Source of the DNA: Natronococcus pandeyae
GTDB taxonomy: Archaea > Halobacteriota > Halobacteria > Halobacteriales > Natrialbaceae
Assembly: GCF_008122205.1 (NCBI RefSeq)
Contig: NZ_PHNJ01000002.1
Location: 372,001-436,000, forward strand
Direction: 5' to 3'
DNA length: 64,000 nucleotides
Part shown: positions 52,352 to 61,327 of the stretch, piece by piece
Layout of the letters: each line of letters opens with the position of its first letter
Numbering within the stretch: the stretch's first letter is position 1
The notes under the pieces: generated by a model
Database searches by the model: none
What the model was told of the DNA's origin: nothing
What the model saw: only the letters and a program-made list of their open reading frames with translations
Made by a program: the position numbers and the translations under genes

Positions 52352-53287
52352 ATGCGCTATCGAACCCCGTTCCTGTTTCTGCTCGTCGCCGCCATCTGGG
52401 GCTCGACGTTTCCGGCCGTCCGGGCCGGCGTCGAAGTCGTGCCACCGGTCCTGTTCGCGGCGCTTCGCTTCGACGCCGTCGCGATCCTCGTACTCGGCTA
52501 CGCCGCCGTTCGCGGCTATCGAATTCGGCCCCGTCGGAACGAGTGGGCCGGGATTCTCGCCGGCGGCGTGCTCCTGATCGCGCTCCACCACGCGCTGCTG
52601 TTCGCCGGCCAGCAGTACGTCACGAGCGCCGTCGCCGCGGTCGTCGTCGCGACGGTCCCGATCATCACCGCGGCGCTCTCGCGGCTCCTCCTCCCGACTA
52701 CCGACCTCGGCATCGTCGGCGTGATCGGCCTCGGTCTCGGTTTCCTCGGGACGGCCATCGTGGCCAACCCCGATCCGGCGGCGCTGTATACGGCCGAATC
52801 GCTCGGCGTCCTCCTGGTCCTCGGCGCCGCCATCGCGTTCGCGTACGGGGCGGTCGTCATCCAGCGAACTCGGACCTCGCTTCCGGTCGCCTCCCTCCAG
52901 GGGTGGATGATGGTCGTCGGTGCGCCGATCCTGCACGTCGCGAGCATATCGCTCGGCGAACCGCAGTCGGTCGAGTGGACGCCGGCCGCGGCGCTCGCGT
53001 TCGTCTACCTCGTCCCGATCGCCGGCGGACTCGGCTACCTGCTGTACTTCGATCTGCTCGATCGACTCGGCTCGGTCGAACTCAACCTCGTCTCGTACCT
53101 CCTGCCAGTGTTCGCCGCGCTCGTCGGGTGGATAGCGCTGGGCGAGGCCCTCGAGTCGACGACCGTCGCCGGGTTCGTCGTCGTCGCGATCGGCTTCGCG
53201 CTGGTCAAGCGACGCGCGCTGGCGCGACTCGTCGACGGCCGGACTCGTGGGGCATCGAGAGTGACCGGAGACGACGACCAGCGATAA
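52352..53287 (+). CDS. EamA/DMT superfamily transporter
   Basis: A 311-residue protein with 10 membrane helices in two EamA repeats. The first opens with FLFLLVAAIWGSTFPAVRAG and GQQYVTSAVAAVVVATVPII. The second has PIAGGLGYLLYFDLLDRLGS and PVFAALVGWIALGEALES. DMT proteins export amino acids, metabolites or drugs; the substrate is unknown. The start at ATG 52352 removes a leader overlapping hemL. It is followed by a 20-bp tandem repeat. Confidence 0.9.
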   Translation: MRYRTPFLFLLVAAIWGSTFPAVRAGVEVVPPVLFAALRFDAVAILVLGYAAVRGYRIRPRRNEWAGILAGGVLLIALHHALLFAGQQYVTSAVAAVVVATVPIITAALSRLLLPTTDLGIVGVIGLGLGFLGTAIVANPDPAALYTAESLGVLLVLGAAIAFAYGAVVIQRTRTSLPVASLQGWMMVVGAPILHVASISLGEPQSVEWTPAAALAFVYLVPIAGGLGYLLYFDLLDRLGSVELNLVSYLLPVFAALVGWIALGEALESTTVAGFVVVAIGFALVKRRALARLVDGRTRGASRVTGDDDQR

Positions 53288-53294
53288 GAAGTGG

Positions 53295-53334
53295 AGGACC
53301 GCAGCGAGGACCGAAGGACCGCAGCGAGGACCGT
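53295..53334. repeat. 20-bp tandem repeat (two copies)
   Basis: The unit AGGACCGCAGCGAGGACCG plus one base occurs at 53295-53314 and 53315-53334, between the convergent EamA and Amt genes. The inner CGCAGCGAG element is of a kind frequent in haloarchaeal intergenic DNA. Confidence 0.85.
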
Positions 53335-53354
53335 TCTCGAGCCAGTTCGTCTCG

Positions 53355-55088
53355 TTAGACCGCGTCGGTGTCCGTCTTCCCGGTACGGATCTGAACGGCG
53401 CGCTCGACGGGCGTGACGAAGATCTTCCCGTCGCCGGGTTCGCCGGTGTTCGCGCCCTTCCGAATCGCGTCGACGACCTCGTCGGCGGGGATGTCGGCGA
53501 CGACGCATTCGATCTTGACCTTCTGGTGGAGGTCGACCGTGTACTCCTCGCCGCGCCACTGTCCCTTCTTCGCGGGTTGTGAGCCGCGGCCGGAGACGTT
53601 CGTGACGGTCAGCGACGGGGCACCGGCTTCCGCCAGGGCCTTCTTGACCGCGCCGAGGCGGTCGGGGCGGACGATCGCGGTGACCATCTTGATCTGTCCG
53701 TCGTTGGGTTCTCCGCCATCTGCGCGGATCACGTCGTCGCTAACGGCGCGTCCCCCGTCGGCGGCGAGATCCGGTTTGCCGAACTCGGGGTAGGTGTCGA
53801 CGCCGTGTTCGGCGACGTCCAGCCCGTCGCGCTCGTGTTCGGGGGTCACGCGGGCCTGTCCAACCGCTCTGAACGCGCCCCAGATGGCTGCGGTCGCGAG
53901 CACCGTCCAGACGGTGATGACCGCGACGCCGATGAACTGTGGGGCGAACGCGCTGGCTTCGATCGAGAGGATTCCGCCGGCGACGAGTCCGCCACCGATC
54001 GCGGTTCCCTCGATCGACCAGAGCGGGTAGATGAGCAGCCCGAGCATCCCCGCGCTCCCGTGGACGGGGAAGACGGCACAGACGTCGTCGATCTTGAGCC
54101 GCTGTTCGACAAACTTGAAGACGATCGGGAGCTGTGCGCCGGCGATGAAGCCGATCGCGATTGCACCCATCGGCGTGATGAGGTCCGTCGGACCGGTGAC
54201 GCCGACGAGGCCGGCGAGCATTCCGTTGGCGACGTACAGCGTGTCGACCTTGCCGTTCATCACCAGCGAGACCGTGGACGCGCCGAGCGCGCCGAGGCCC
54301 ATGCCCAGGGCGGTGACCATCGCGACGCTCCCGACGTAATCGAAGTCGGCCAGTTCGAACGTCTCGGGGTTGATGACCGTCGCGGCCGTGCCGACGTTGA
54401 ATCCGAACCAGCCGAAACAGAGGATCAAGGTTCCCAGCACGGCGAACGTCATCGAGTGGCCGGGAATGATGTTGATACTGCCGTCCTCGTTGTACTTGTC
54501 TATCCGGGAGCCGAGGATCCAGGCGGCGGTGAGGCCGGCGATACCGCCGACGCCGTGGACGACCATCCCGCCCGCGAAGTCGGCGAACCCGAGGCTCGCC
54601 AGAATCGGCTCGCCGCCGGGAGCGTACCAGACCATCGCCGCGACGACCGGGTAGATGACCGCGGCGAGCAGGAACGTGTACGTGACGTACGCGCGAAGCT
54701 TCGCGCGGCCCGCCACTGCACCGGAAACGATCGTGGCGGCGGTCATCGCGAACACCGCGCTGAACAACCACATCGCCCAGTCGAACGATCCCTCGCCGAA
54801 CATCGTCAGCGGCGTGGACTCGCCGCCGCCGAGGACCGCACCCACGTTGTTCGAGATCCCCATCCCGATCACGAAGAAGACGAAGATGCCGATCGCCCAG
54901 GTCAGCATGTTCTTCGTTAGCTGGTTCGCGACGTTCTTCGAGCGAACCTGTCCCGCCTCGAGCATCGCGAACCCGGCGTGCATGAAGAAGATCAGGAACG
55001 TCACCGTCAGCGCCCACATCAGGTTCATTCCCGTCGCGAGCTGTTCGAGGTCGGCGGCGGTGACTTCGAGGACGGTCGTCTCTACCAT
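53355..55088 (-). CDS. Ammonium transporter fused to a C-terminal P-II (GlnK) domain
   Basis: A 577-residue fusion. Residues 1 to about 415 are an Amt channel with 11 helices ([51 protein letters not shown] with the paired pore histidines). A linker of about 50 residues leads to a complete P-II domain from residue 466: [19 protein letters not shown], the T-loop RGEEYTVDL with Tyr516 at the position uridylylated in bacteria, and [11 protein letters not shown] for nucleotide binding. The P-II part would plug or sense the channel in cis according to ATP/ADP/2-oxoglutarate. Confidence 0.94.
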   Translation of the reverse strand: MVETTVLEVTAADLEQLATGMNLMWALTVTFLIFFMHAGFAMLEAGQVRSKNVANQLTKNMLTWAIGIFVFFVIGMGISNNVGAVLGGGESTPLTMFGEGSFDWAMWLFSAVFAMTAATIVSGAVAGRAKLRAYVTYTFLLAAVIYPVVAAMVWYAPGGEPILASLGFADFAGGMVVHGVGGIAGLTAAWILGSRIDKYNEDGSINIIPGHSMTFAVLGTLILCFGWFGFNVGTAATVINPETFELADFDYVGSVAMVTALGMGLGALGASTVSLVMNGKVDTLYVANGMLAGLVGVTGPTDLITPMGAIAIGFIAGAQLPIVFKFVEQRLKIDDVCAVFPVHGSAGMLGLLIYPLWSIEGTAIGGGLVAGGILSIEASAFAPQFIGVAVITVWTVLATAAIWGAFRAVGQARVTPEHERDGLDVAEHGVDTYPEFGKPDLAADGGRAVSDDVIRADGGEPNDGQIKMVTAIVRPDRLGAVKKALAEAGAPSLTVTNVSGRGSQPAKKGQWRGEEYTVDLHQKVKIECVVADIPADEVVDAIRKGANTGEPGDGKIFVTPVERAVQIRTGKTDTDAV

Positions 55089-55502
55089 TCCGTCTTCACC
55101 TCAGTTCCCGAACCGCTGTTCGACATCCGTAGACGAACGCCCACTATTCCTCCGACAGCCTGCGTGTTTGTATTCGAATTCACGTCTACGGCTGATGGAG
55201 GTGGAGAATATAAGGGTTAGCGTTGACAATCGGTTGTTTTCCATTCTGTAATAGGGCTATCCGTCCATATCTAGAGGTAATTTAATCCATATAAGGGTGT
55301 CTGGAGTGGAAGATTCATCGTTGTATCGAATAATACTATGTCGTTTGTAAACCGAACCGCAGTCGTTCCGTCGGCATTCCGTACCGAATGCGCCTCGAAC
55401 GGGCTTCTCGAGACTCGCGCGCGGTTAAAATTGCCGCAGTCCGGCTCCCGTTCTCCCCGGAGTGGACGTTCGTCCGAATCTCTCCCCGGCGCTCGCCTCG
55501 CG
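55089..55502. other. AT-rich intergenic region with amt promoter
   Basis: This is 414 bases between amt and hemB, both on the minus strand. The stretch 55140-55340 is unusually AT-rich. Two similar elements occur, AATATAAGGGT (55207) and CCATATAAGGGT (55285). Read on the minus strand the first gives a TTATATT box about 120 bases before amt, implying a leader. The rest, 55380-55500, holds nothing recognised. Confidence 0.5.
55207..55213 (-). promoter_or_regulatory. Possible TATA box for the Amt-GlnK gene
   Basis: TTATATT on the minus strand lies in an AT-rich region about 120 bases upstream of ATG 55088. If used, the mRNA would have a leader of roughly 95 bases. Confidence 0.35.
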
Positions 55503-56525
55503 TCAGTTCCGAGCGGAGAGTCGTTCCGCGACGTCCTCGGCGAAGTACGTCAGGATCAGATCCGCACCTGCACGCTTGATCGACAGCAGCGACTCGAGAG
55601 CGACCGCCTCGAGGTCGAGCCACCCCTTTTGGCTCGCCGCGTGGAGCATCGCGTACTCGCCGGAGACGTTGTAGGCGGCGACGGGGTGATCGAACTCCCG
55701 TCGAATCTCGCTGACGATGTCGAGGTACGGCAGGGCGGGTTTGACCATCAGGACGTCGGCACCCTGCTCGGCGTCGAGACGGACCTCCCGCATCGCTTCA
55801 CGAGCGTTCGCGGGATCCATCTGGTAGTGGCGCCGGTTGCCGAACGACGGCGCCCCGTCGGCGGCGTCGCGGAACGGCCCGTAGAAGGCGCTCTCGTACT
55901 TCGCGGCGTAGCTCATGATCGGGACGTGCTCGAACCCGTCGCGGTCCAGCGCCTCCCTGATCGCCGCGACCATCCCGTCCATCATGCCGCTCGGCGCGAC
56001 CATGTCTGCGCCCGCTTCGGCGTGGGAGATCGCGATCCGCTCGAGACTCTCGAGCGTCGCGTCGTTGTCGACGGTCTGGATCGGGTCGCAAGCGGGGCCG
56101 CTCTCCGCGACGTCCTCGCCGTGAAGTTCCTCTTCCAGCGGACCGCAGTGGCCGTGTTCGGTGTACTCACAGAGACAGACGTCGGTAATGACGTAGGCGT
56201 CGGTCTCGTCGGTGATCAGCCGCGTCGCCTCCTGGACGACCCCTTCGTCGGCCCAGGCGCGGGTTCCCTCGGAATCTTTCGACTCGGGGATCCCGAACAG
56301 CATGACGGCCTCGACGCCGGTCTCGAGCACTTCCTCGACGCGGGCGACGCTCTCGCCGATCGGCACCCGCTCGTGGCCGGGCATCGACTCGATCGGCTGG
56401 CGCTCGTCGGTCGTCGCGTCGACGAACACCGGGGCGATGAAGTCCGAGGGCTCGAGGCTCGTCTCGCTGACGAGCCCGCGAACCCGGTCCTGTCGGAGCC
56501 GTCGAGGACGGTGGGTGAGGTCCAT
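55503..56525 (-). CDS. hemB: Porphobilinogen synthase (5-aminolevulinate dehydratase)
   Basis: 340 residues. DVCLCEYTEHGHCGPL carries the three-cysteine zinc site. The active-site lysines lie in SYAAKYESAFYGPFRDAA and LMVKPALPYLDIV. GEYAMLHAASQKGWLD is the family C-terminal region. It condenses two 5-aminolevulinates to porphobilinogen. The start at ATG 56525 (MDLTHRPRRLRQDRV) matches family N termini. It lies 3 kb from hemL, so the window carries the path from semialdehyde to uroporphyrinogen III. Confidence 0.95.
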   Translation of the reverse strand: MDLTHRPRRLRQDRVRGLVSETSLEPSDFIAPVFVDATTDERQPIESMPGHERVPIGESVARVEEVLETGVEAVMLFGIPESKDSEGTRAWADEGVVQEATRLITDETDAYVITDVCLCEYTEHGHCGPLEEELHGEDVAESGPACDPIQTVDNDATLESLERIAISHAEAGADMVAPSGMMDGMVAAIREALDRDGFEHVPIMSYAAKYESAFYGPFRDAADGAPSFGNRRHYQMDPANAREAMREVRLDAEQGADVLMVKPALPYLDIVSEIRREFDHPVAAYNVSGEYAMLHAASQKGWLDLEAVALESLLSIKRAGADLILTYFAEDVAERLSARN

Positions 56526-56866
56526 ACTATGCGTATTCGAGGCCGGTCGCAAAAGCACCACGCTCGCAGGCTGACGGAGTCCGTCGTCGTCCGGGGCCAC
56601 GTCGCCGGCACACAGCCAAGCCACGTCCTGGCTCGCGAGTTCACGAATTTTCTCGCCGTCGAATACTGCTGAACGCGGCGGACGCGGCGAACACGCCGAT
56701 CCTGATGTTCGTTAGCCGCGTGACGAGCGCGAGGAGATCGTCGGTGAAGCGACGATCGTTCCGGGTCACGATGCGGTCCGGGCTGCCGGTATCAACGCTC
56801 TCATACGGCCCCACTGGTGACGGTTAGGTGGTCACTCGTACCGACCGCAGGTGATGGTTCACGACG
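56526..56866. other. Divergent intergenic region, no gene seen
   Basis: This is 341 bases between hemB (-) and an MFS gene (+), presumably holding both promoters. A 47-codon + frame from 56528 has no recognisable features. No RNA gene or strong repeat was seen. Confidence 0.45.
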
Positions 56867-58039
56867 ATGCGCTGGCGATATCAGGAGACGGTTCTCGCGC
56901 TGTGTACGCTCGCGTTCTTCGCGACGATGGCCGGCCGGCTGGCGATCAGTCCGGTCGTCGGACAGATCACCGCGGAGTTCGACGTCTCCAACTCGGTGAT
57001 CGGTGTCGCACTGACGGGAATGTGGATGGCCTACTTCGCCTCGCAGTACCCGAGTGGCATCCTCGCGGACCGGTTCGGTGAACGCCCCGTCATCCTCGTC
57101 GCCGTCGGCGGAACGGCGGTCGCGTGTCTGTTCCTCGCGCTCGCGCCGGCGTTCGCCGTCTTCGTGGTCGGAACGATCCTCCTCGGCGCCGTCGCCGGCC
57201 TCCACTACAGCGTGGCGACGACGCTGCTGACCCGGACCTACGACGAGATCGGCGCGGCGATCGGGGTCCACAACAGCGGCGGCCCCGCGGCCGGCCTGAT
57301 CGCGCCGCCCATCGCGGCCTGGGTCGGCGTCCGCTACGGCTGGCGGCCCGCCGTCGCGATCGCGGTGCCGATCGCGATCCTGATCTTCGTGCTGTTTACC
57401 TGGCGCATCGACCCTACGGAACCGCGCCGGCCCAGCCAGCCGATGGGTGATCGGGTCGACCTCGAGGCCATCCTCGAGTTGCTCTCGCGGCCGCAGATCG
57501 CCTTCCCGGTCGCGCTCGCGATCGGCGGGGCGTTCGTCTGGCAGGCGACCTCCTCGTTCCTGCCGCTGTTTCTCATGGAACACCGCGGGCAGTCGGAGGA
57601 ACTCGCTGGCCTGGTCTTCGGCGGCTATTTCGTCGTGCAGGCGACGACCCAGGTCGGCGTCGGCGCGGTCTCCGATCGGTACGGGCGGGACTTCGCGACT
57701 GCGAGCTGTATGATCCTCGCGTCGATCGGGTTCGTCCTGCTGGTCACCGTTTCCGGCACGGCCGCCCTTCTGGCAGCGGTCGTGTTGCTCGGGACCGGCC
57801 TCGGCTGGGGTGCAGCGCTGCTTCCGCGATTTATGGACGTCCTCTCCGACGCCGAGCGCGGCGCCGGGTTCGGCCTCATTCGAACGGTCTACGGCTTCAT
57901 CGGTGCGCTGGGATCGGTCGTCACCGGAGCGCTGGCGGACGTCTTCGGCTGGGGCGTCGCGTTTATGATCCTGGCAGGACTGCTCGCGCTGGTCTTCTGT
58001 GCGCTCGTCGTCAACAGGGTCCTCTCACTCGGATACTGA
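56867..58039 (+). CDS. MFS transporter
   Basis: A 390-residue 12-helix major facilitator. The N-terminal half has the loop 2-3 motif GILADRFGERPVI and ISPVVGQITAEFDVSNSVIG. The second half has GAVSDRYGRDF. YDEIGAAIGVHNSGGPAAGL lies in helix 5. It is not closely similar to the MFS protein at 6443-7687 over its full length. The substrate is unknown. Confidence 0.87.
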   Translation: MRWRYQETVLALCTLAFFATMAGRLAISPVVGQITAEFDVSNSVIGVALTGMWMAYFASQYPSGILADRFGERPVILVAVGGTAVACLFLALAPAFAVFVVGTILLGAVAGLHYSVATTLLTRTYDEIGAAIGVHNSGGPAAGLIAPPIAAWVGVRYGWRPAVAIAVPIAILIFVLFTWRIDPTEPRRPSQPMGDRVDLEAILELLSRPQIAFPVALAIGGAFVWQATSSFLPLFLMEHRGQSEELAGLVFGGYFVVQATTQVGVGAVSDRYGRDFATASCMILASIGFVLLVTVSGTAALLAAVVLLGTGLGWGAALLPRFMDVLSDAERGAGFGLIRTVYGFIGALGSVVTGALADVFGWGVAFMILAGLLALVFCALVVNRVLSLGY

Positions 58040-58159
58040 GCAGCGATCGCGTTCCGATACTGGGCGGTAACCGCGTTCACGTCGACGGATCTCGACGTGC
58101 CGACGCTGTTGTTACTCTCGGAGTAACAGCACGTGTGTCCCTGTTGTATTCACAAATCG

Positions 58160-58167
58160 CATAAATA
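58160..58167 (+). promoter_or_regulatory. TATA-like box of the small zinc-finger gene
   Basis: CATAAATA lies about 27 bases before ATG 58190, consistent with a leaderless transcript. Confidence 0.45.
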
Positions 58168-58189
58168 CCGGTATAGACTACTGCCAATC

Positions 58190-58342
58190 ATGTCCAGTGA
58201 GACTCGACAGAAAGCGGCGGCGTGCTGTACCGACTGTGGTCAGGCGCTTGCTGTCTGGGTGTCGCCGTCGGGTGAGATGAATCCGATCGGGAGCGCGGCG
58301 GGCTGTCCCTGTGGCGGAACGAGCTTCCGGATGCTGGAGTAG
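58190..58342 (+). CDS. Small zinc-finger-like protein
   Basis: A 50-residue protein with two cysteine pairs: CCTDCGQALAVWVSP near the N terminus and AGCPCGGTSFRMLE at the end. The C-x2-C and C-x-C spacing suggests one zinc ribbon, typical of the many tiny haloarchaeal zinc proteins, some of which regulate transcription or biofilm formation. A TATA-like box at the right distance supports it as a real gene. Confidence 0.72.
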   Translation: MSSETRQKAAACCTDCGQALAVWVSPSGEMNPIGSAAGCPCGGTSFRMLE

Positions 58343-58407
58343 CGACACCGATTCGAGACGGTCTCCGAAACGGCTGGCTTTTACTCGGGAGGCCCCGTGG
58401 TCACAGT

Positions 58408-59196
58408 ATGTCCAAAACTGAGGAGGCAGTCTCCGCGCTGGCAGAACTCGGGCTCACGGAGTACGAAGCCCGCTGTTTCGTCGCGCTGACGAAGATCTCG
58501 ACGGGGACGGCAAAGGAGATCAGTCAGGTCTCGGACATTCCTCGATCGCGGGTCTACGACACGATCGAGCGACTCGAGCGAAAGGGGCTGGTCGACGTCC
58601 AGCAGTCCGATCCTCGCGAGTACCGAGCCACCGAGATCGAGACGGCCTGTCGGCGCATTCGCGAGGATTACGACTCGCGGATCAACACGGCGGAGAACGC
58701 GCTCCACCAGATCGAGGCGCCCGAGTCCACGGAGGACGAGGGCGTCTGGTCGATTTCGAGCACCGACCACGTCACCGACCGTATCGTCACCTTCCTCGAT
58801 CTCGCCGAGGAGTCGATCCATTACATTCTCGCGAACGACGAGGTGCTCACGGACGACATCCGCGCCGGGCTGCGTGAGGCTACTGGCCGCGGCGTCGACG
58901 TCGTTCTCGAGGTACCGACCGACGAACACCGTGAGGAGTTCCAGAAGGAGATTCCGGAGGCGACCGTCTTCGTCGCACCGGACCTCGAGACGACGAACGC
59001 CGTCTACTCGGAGTGGCCAGCCCAGCTCCTGCTCGTCGACCACGAGTCGGTCGTCGCGGCCGCGACGAAAAACAGCGATCTTCCGGACGTCGTCCAGGAG
59101 ACGGCGATCTGGACGTACGGACACGATCACGGCTTTGCCGTCTGGATTCGCGAGTTGCTCGACGACCGGCGTGCCTTCCGGGATCGAGACGAGTGA
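58408..59196 (+). CDS. TrmB family transcriptional regulator
   Basis: A 262-residue protein. The N-terminal winged helix (residues 1-75) has LGLTEYEARCFVALTKISTG and IPRSRVYDTIERLERKGLVDV, the classic TrmB layout. The C-terminal effector domain, with ESIHYILANDEVLTDDIRAGL and LLLVDHESVVAAATKN, is of the phospholipase-D-like TrmB type. It probably senses a metabolite. The zinc ferredoxin gene follows on the same strand with its own promoter. Confidence 0.9.
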   Translation: MSKTEEAVSALAELGLTEYEARCFVALTKISTGTAKEISQVSDIPRSRVYDTIERLERKGLVDVQQSDPREYRATEIETACRRIREDYDSRINTAENALHQIEAPESTEDEGVWSISSTDHVTDRIVTFLDLAEESIHYILANDEVLTDDIRAGLREATGRGVDVVLEVPTDEHREEFQKEIPEATVFVAPDLETTNAVYSEWPAQLLLVDHESVVAAATKNSDLPDVVQETAIWTYGHDHGFAVWIRELLDDRRAFRDRDE

Positions 59197-59330
59197 GTTT
59201 CGGATGCGATAGCTCGTCGTTTCTCTCCTCGTGATACGGCTCGGCGGTACAGTCTCGAGGAACTCGGGTCCGCCCCGCCCGTCGAATTTCGTCGCTTCCG
59301 GATCCCGGGCCTCCGAGAAACCGGTACATA

Positions 59331-59691
<361 letters not shown>

Positions 59692-59715
59692 GGGCGACGA
59701 AATCCGGGACCGCGA

Positions 59716-59880
59716 CTATTCGGCGCGGTCGACGTCCACTTGTTCCTTGAGCGTCTCGAGTCCGTCGGCTTCGGCGAGCTCCTGCAACCGCTCTCGGAAG
59801 TGTTCCTCGCAAAGACCGACCTTGAGCCCGTCGGAATCGGCGGCGAAGGCGGCCTCACGGTCGCAGTAGTGACAGTTCAT
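59716..59880 (-). CDS. Small zinc-binding haloarchaeal protein, DUF6757-like
   Basis: A 54-residue protein: NCHYCDREAAFAADSDG then GLCEEHFRERLQELAEADGL. The C-x2-C and C-x3-H pairs form a likely zinc finger, followed by an acidic helix. It matches a small haloarchaeal family I associate with DUF6757. The start at ATG 59880 is taken because the upstream 18 codons are not family-like. It converges with the ferredoxin gene. Function unknown. Confidence 0.75.
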   Translation of the reverse strand: MNCHYCDREAAFAADSDGLKVGLCEEHFRERLQELAEADGLETLKEQVDVDRAE

Positions 59881-59939
59881 GTACGCGTCTATGGGCCACG
59901 ATGCATTGAACCCTCCGCTATCGGCTGTCTTCACCTTGG

Positions 59940-60716
59940 TTAGTTGTCAATCTCCAGCCGTCGATAGGCCTCTCGAGAGATCCCTGCGACGCCGAGCGTG
60001 TCGTCGTGAGCGTCGCTGCCACCGGTTTCGAGCAGGTCGTAGCGCTCGATCGCACGCTCGACCGGACGGCGATCGACCTCGCGACCGTAGGGGTAGTGTA
60101 ACTCGACGGCGTCGAGATCGGCCGTCAGTTCGAGCGCACGCTCGGAGTCGCGATATCGCAGGGGGTGAGCCAACGAGACGAGTCCCCCCGCCTCGGCGAG
60201 CACCTGCCGTCCGCGTTCGAACGACGGGATGTCTCGCGGAACGAAGCAGGGATCACCGTTGCCGATGAGGCTGTCGAACGCGCCCTCGTAGTCGTAGTCA
60301 GCGTCGGGATGGGCGGCGATCGCTCGTGCGACGTGTGGCCGGCCGAAACCGTCGTCGACCGTCACGCCGAGATCGATCCCGAGCCGATCCTCGACGCAGT
60401 CGACGATGGCCTGTCCGCGCTCGATGCGGTTCCCCTGGATCCGTTCGGTCACCGCCTCGAGGTCAGCCGTCGGTTCGATCCCGTACCCGAGCAGGTCGAC
60501 GCGCTGTCCGCGTTCGGTCTCGACCCGGAGTTCGATACCGTGAACGATCGTCACATCGTCGCGTTCGATCACCGGTTCGTCGAACGGCTGTCGGCGGTCG
60601 TGATCGGTGAGCGCGACGACGTCCACGCCGGCGCGGCGGGCGGCTTCGGGGACGTCTGCCCGCTCCAGCGCGCCGTCGGACCGCGTCGTGTGGACGTGCA
60701 GATCGGCGTAGGGCAT
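59940..60716 (-). CDS. PHP-domain phosphoesterase-like protein
   Basis: A 258-residue protein with PHP motifs in order: ADLHVHTTRSDG (residues 4-15), ALTDHDR, HGIELRVETE, SLAHPLRYRDS and ETGGSDAHDD. It resembles bacterial YciV/TrpH-like phosphatases acting on nucleoside 3',5'-bisphosphates or 5' RNA ends more than the other PHP protein at 41238. It is on the same strand as, and 59 bases upstream of, the small zinc protein gene. Confidence 0.88.
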   Translation of the reverse strand: MPYADLHVHTTRSDGALERADVPEAARRAGVDVVALTDHDRRQPFDEPVIERDDVTIVHGIELRVETERGQRVDLLGYGIEPTADLEAVTERIQGNRIERGQAIVDCVEDRLGIDLGVTVDDGFGRPHVARAIAAHPDADYDYEGAFDSLIGNGDPCFVPRDIPSFERGRQVLAEAGGLVSLAHPLRYRDSERALELTADLDAVELHYPYGREVDRRPVERAIERYDLLETGGSDAHDDTLGVAGISREAYRRLEIDN

Positions 60717-60851
60717 GCCTTATTCGTGCCAGCGCGGGGTGGTAAACGCACTGTTCTCGCCGTCTCGCACTCGAGTCGGGGGGCTCGCTGCGCGCTCGCT
60801 GCGCTCGCGTGCTTGCGTCGCCCGCCGTCCCCGAGCGGCCCAGCCCCTTTC

Positions 60852-60898
60852 AGTCCCACCCCGCGGTGGCTGGCCGGGCAGCCGACTCAGGTGGGACT
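60852..60898. repeat. AGTCCCACC inverted repeat with inner stem
   Basis: AGTCCCACC at 60852-60860 pairs with GGTGGGACT at 60890-60898. Inside, GGCTG (60868-60872) pairs with CAGCC (60879-60883). Read on the minus strand the left arm continues as GGTGGGACTGAAAGGGGC, a string I recall seeing repeatedly in haloarchaeal genomes. It could be a folded RNA or a mobile-element relic. Confidence 0.6.
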
Positions 60899-61006
60899 TT
60901 CGTGGTGGTCTCACCGGACGCTGCTCACTCACAGTAGTATCTGAACTCGGCTCCGTTCTAGGTGTATAAGGTGTAGGGGAGTGCTAGTAATCGATTATGG
61001 AAAATG

Positions 61007-61014
61007 TTTATAAT
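61007..61014 (+). promoter_or_regulatory. TATA box of the DUF5789-like gene
   Basis: TTTATAAT lies about 29 bases before ATG 61040, consistent with a leaderless transcript. This supports the internal ATG over the upstream one at 61004. Confidence 0.55.
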
Positions 61015-61039
61015 CATCGTTCACACAAGATCTGGTGTA

Positions 61040-61327
61040 ATGTTGCTCAACGGCACCGGCGAGGTCATCGACGACCACGAGTATCCCGCGACCACCGAGG
61101 AACTGATCGCAGATTACGGCGACCGGACCCTCGAACTCCCGAACGGGTCCGAGACGGTCGAGGAAGTACTCGCCCGCCTCGAGTCCGAGACCTTCGCTAA
61201 TCCGGAAGAGGCGCGGTTCGCCGTCTACTGTGCAGTGAGTAACAAGGCGGTCGGCCGCGTCGGCTACAGCGACCGCGACCCGACGCCGCCGGGCAGCCCG
61301 TACTCACCGGAGAGCGTCTCGTTCTAG
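61040..61327 (+). CDS. Haloarchaeal protein, DUF5789-like
   Basis: A 95-residue acidic protein: LLNGTGEVIDDHEYPATTEEL, then ADYGDRTLELPNGSETVEEVL, and a C-terminal AVYCAVSNKAVGRVGYSDRDP. It matches the haloarchaeal DUF5789 family, small proteins with a conserved VGRxGYSDRDP-type end and no known function. The start is set at ATG 61040 by the TATA spacing. It is followed by a hairpin array. Confidence 0.78.
   Translation: MLLNGTGEVIDDHEYPATTEELIADYGDRTLELPNGSETVEEVLARLESETFANPEEARFAVYCAVSNKAVGRVGYSDRDPTPPGSPYSPESVSF

Larger units (their letters stand above)
60717..61039. other. Intergenic region with low-complexity and inverted-repeat DNA
   Basis: This is 323 bases between a PHP gene (-) and a small + gene. 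The stretch 60771-60815 is a simple CGCTCG/CTGCG-rich sequence. A 9-bp inverted repeat follows (60852-60898). The last 80 bases are AT-rich and carry the promoter of the downstream gene. No protein frame is convincing. Confidence 0.5.

Noticed and set aside
55338-56672. A 444-codon plus-strand frame antisense to hemB
   Set aside because: It mirrors hemB codons in the opposite strand and shows no protein family features. hemB is certain.
56528-56672. Short plus-strand frame downstream of the hemB start, beginning MRIRGRSQKHH
   Set aside because: Basic composition and no promoter or family similarity; treated as intergenic.
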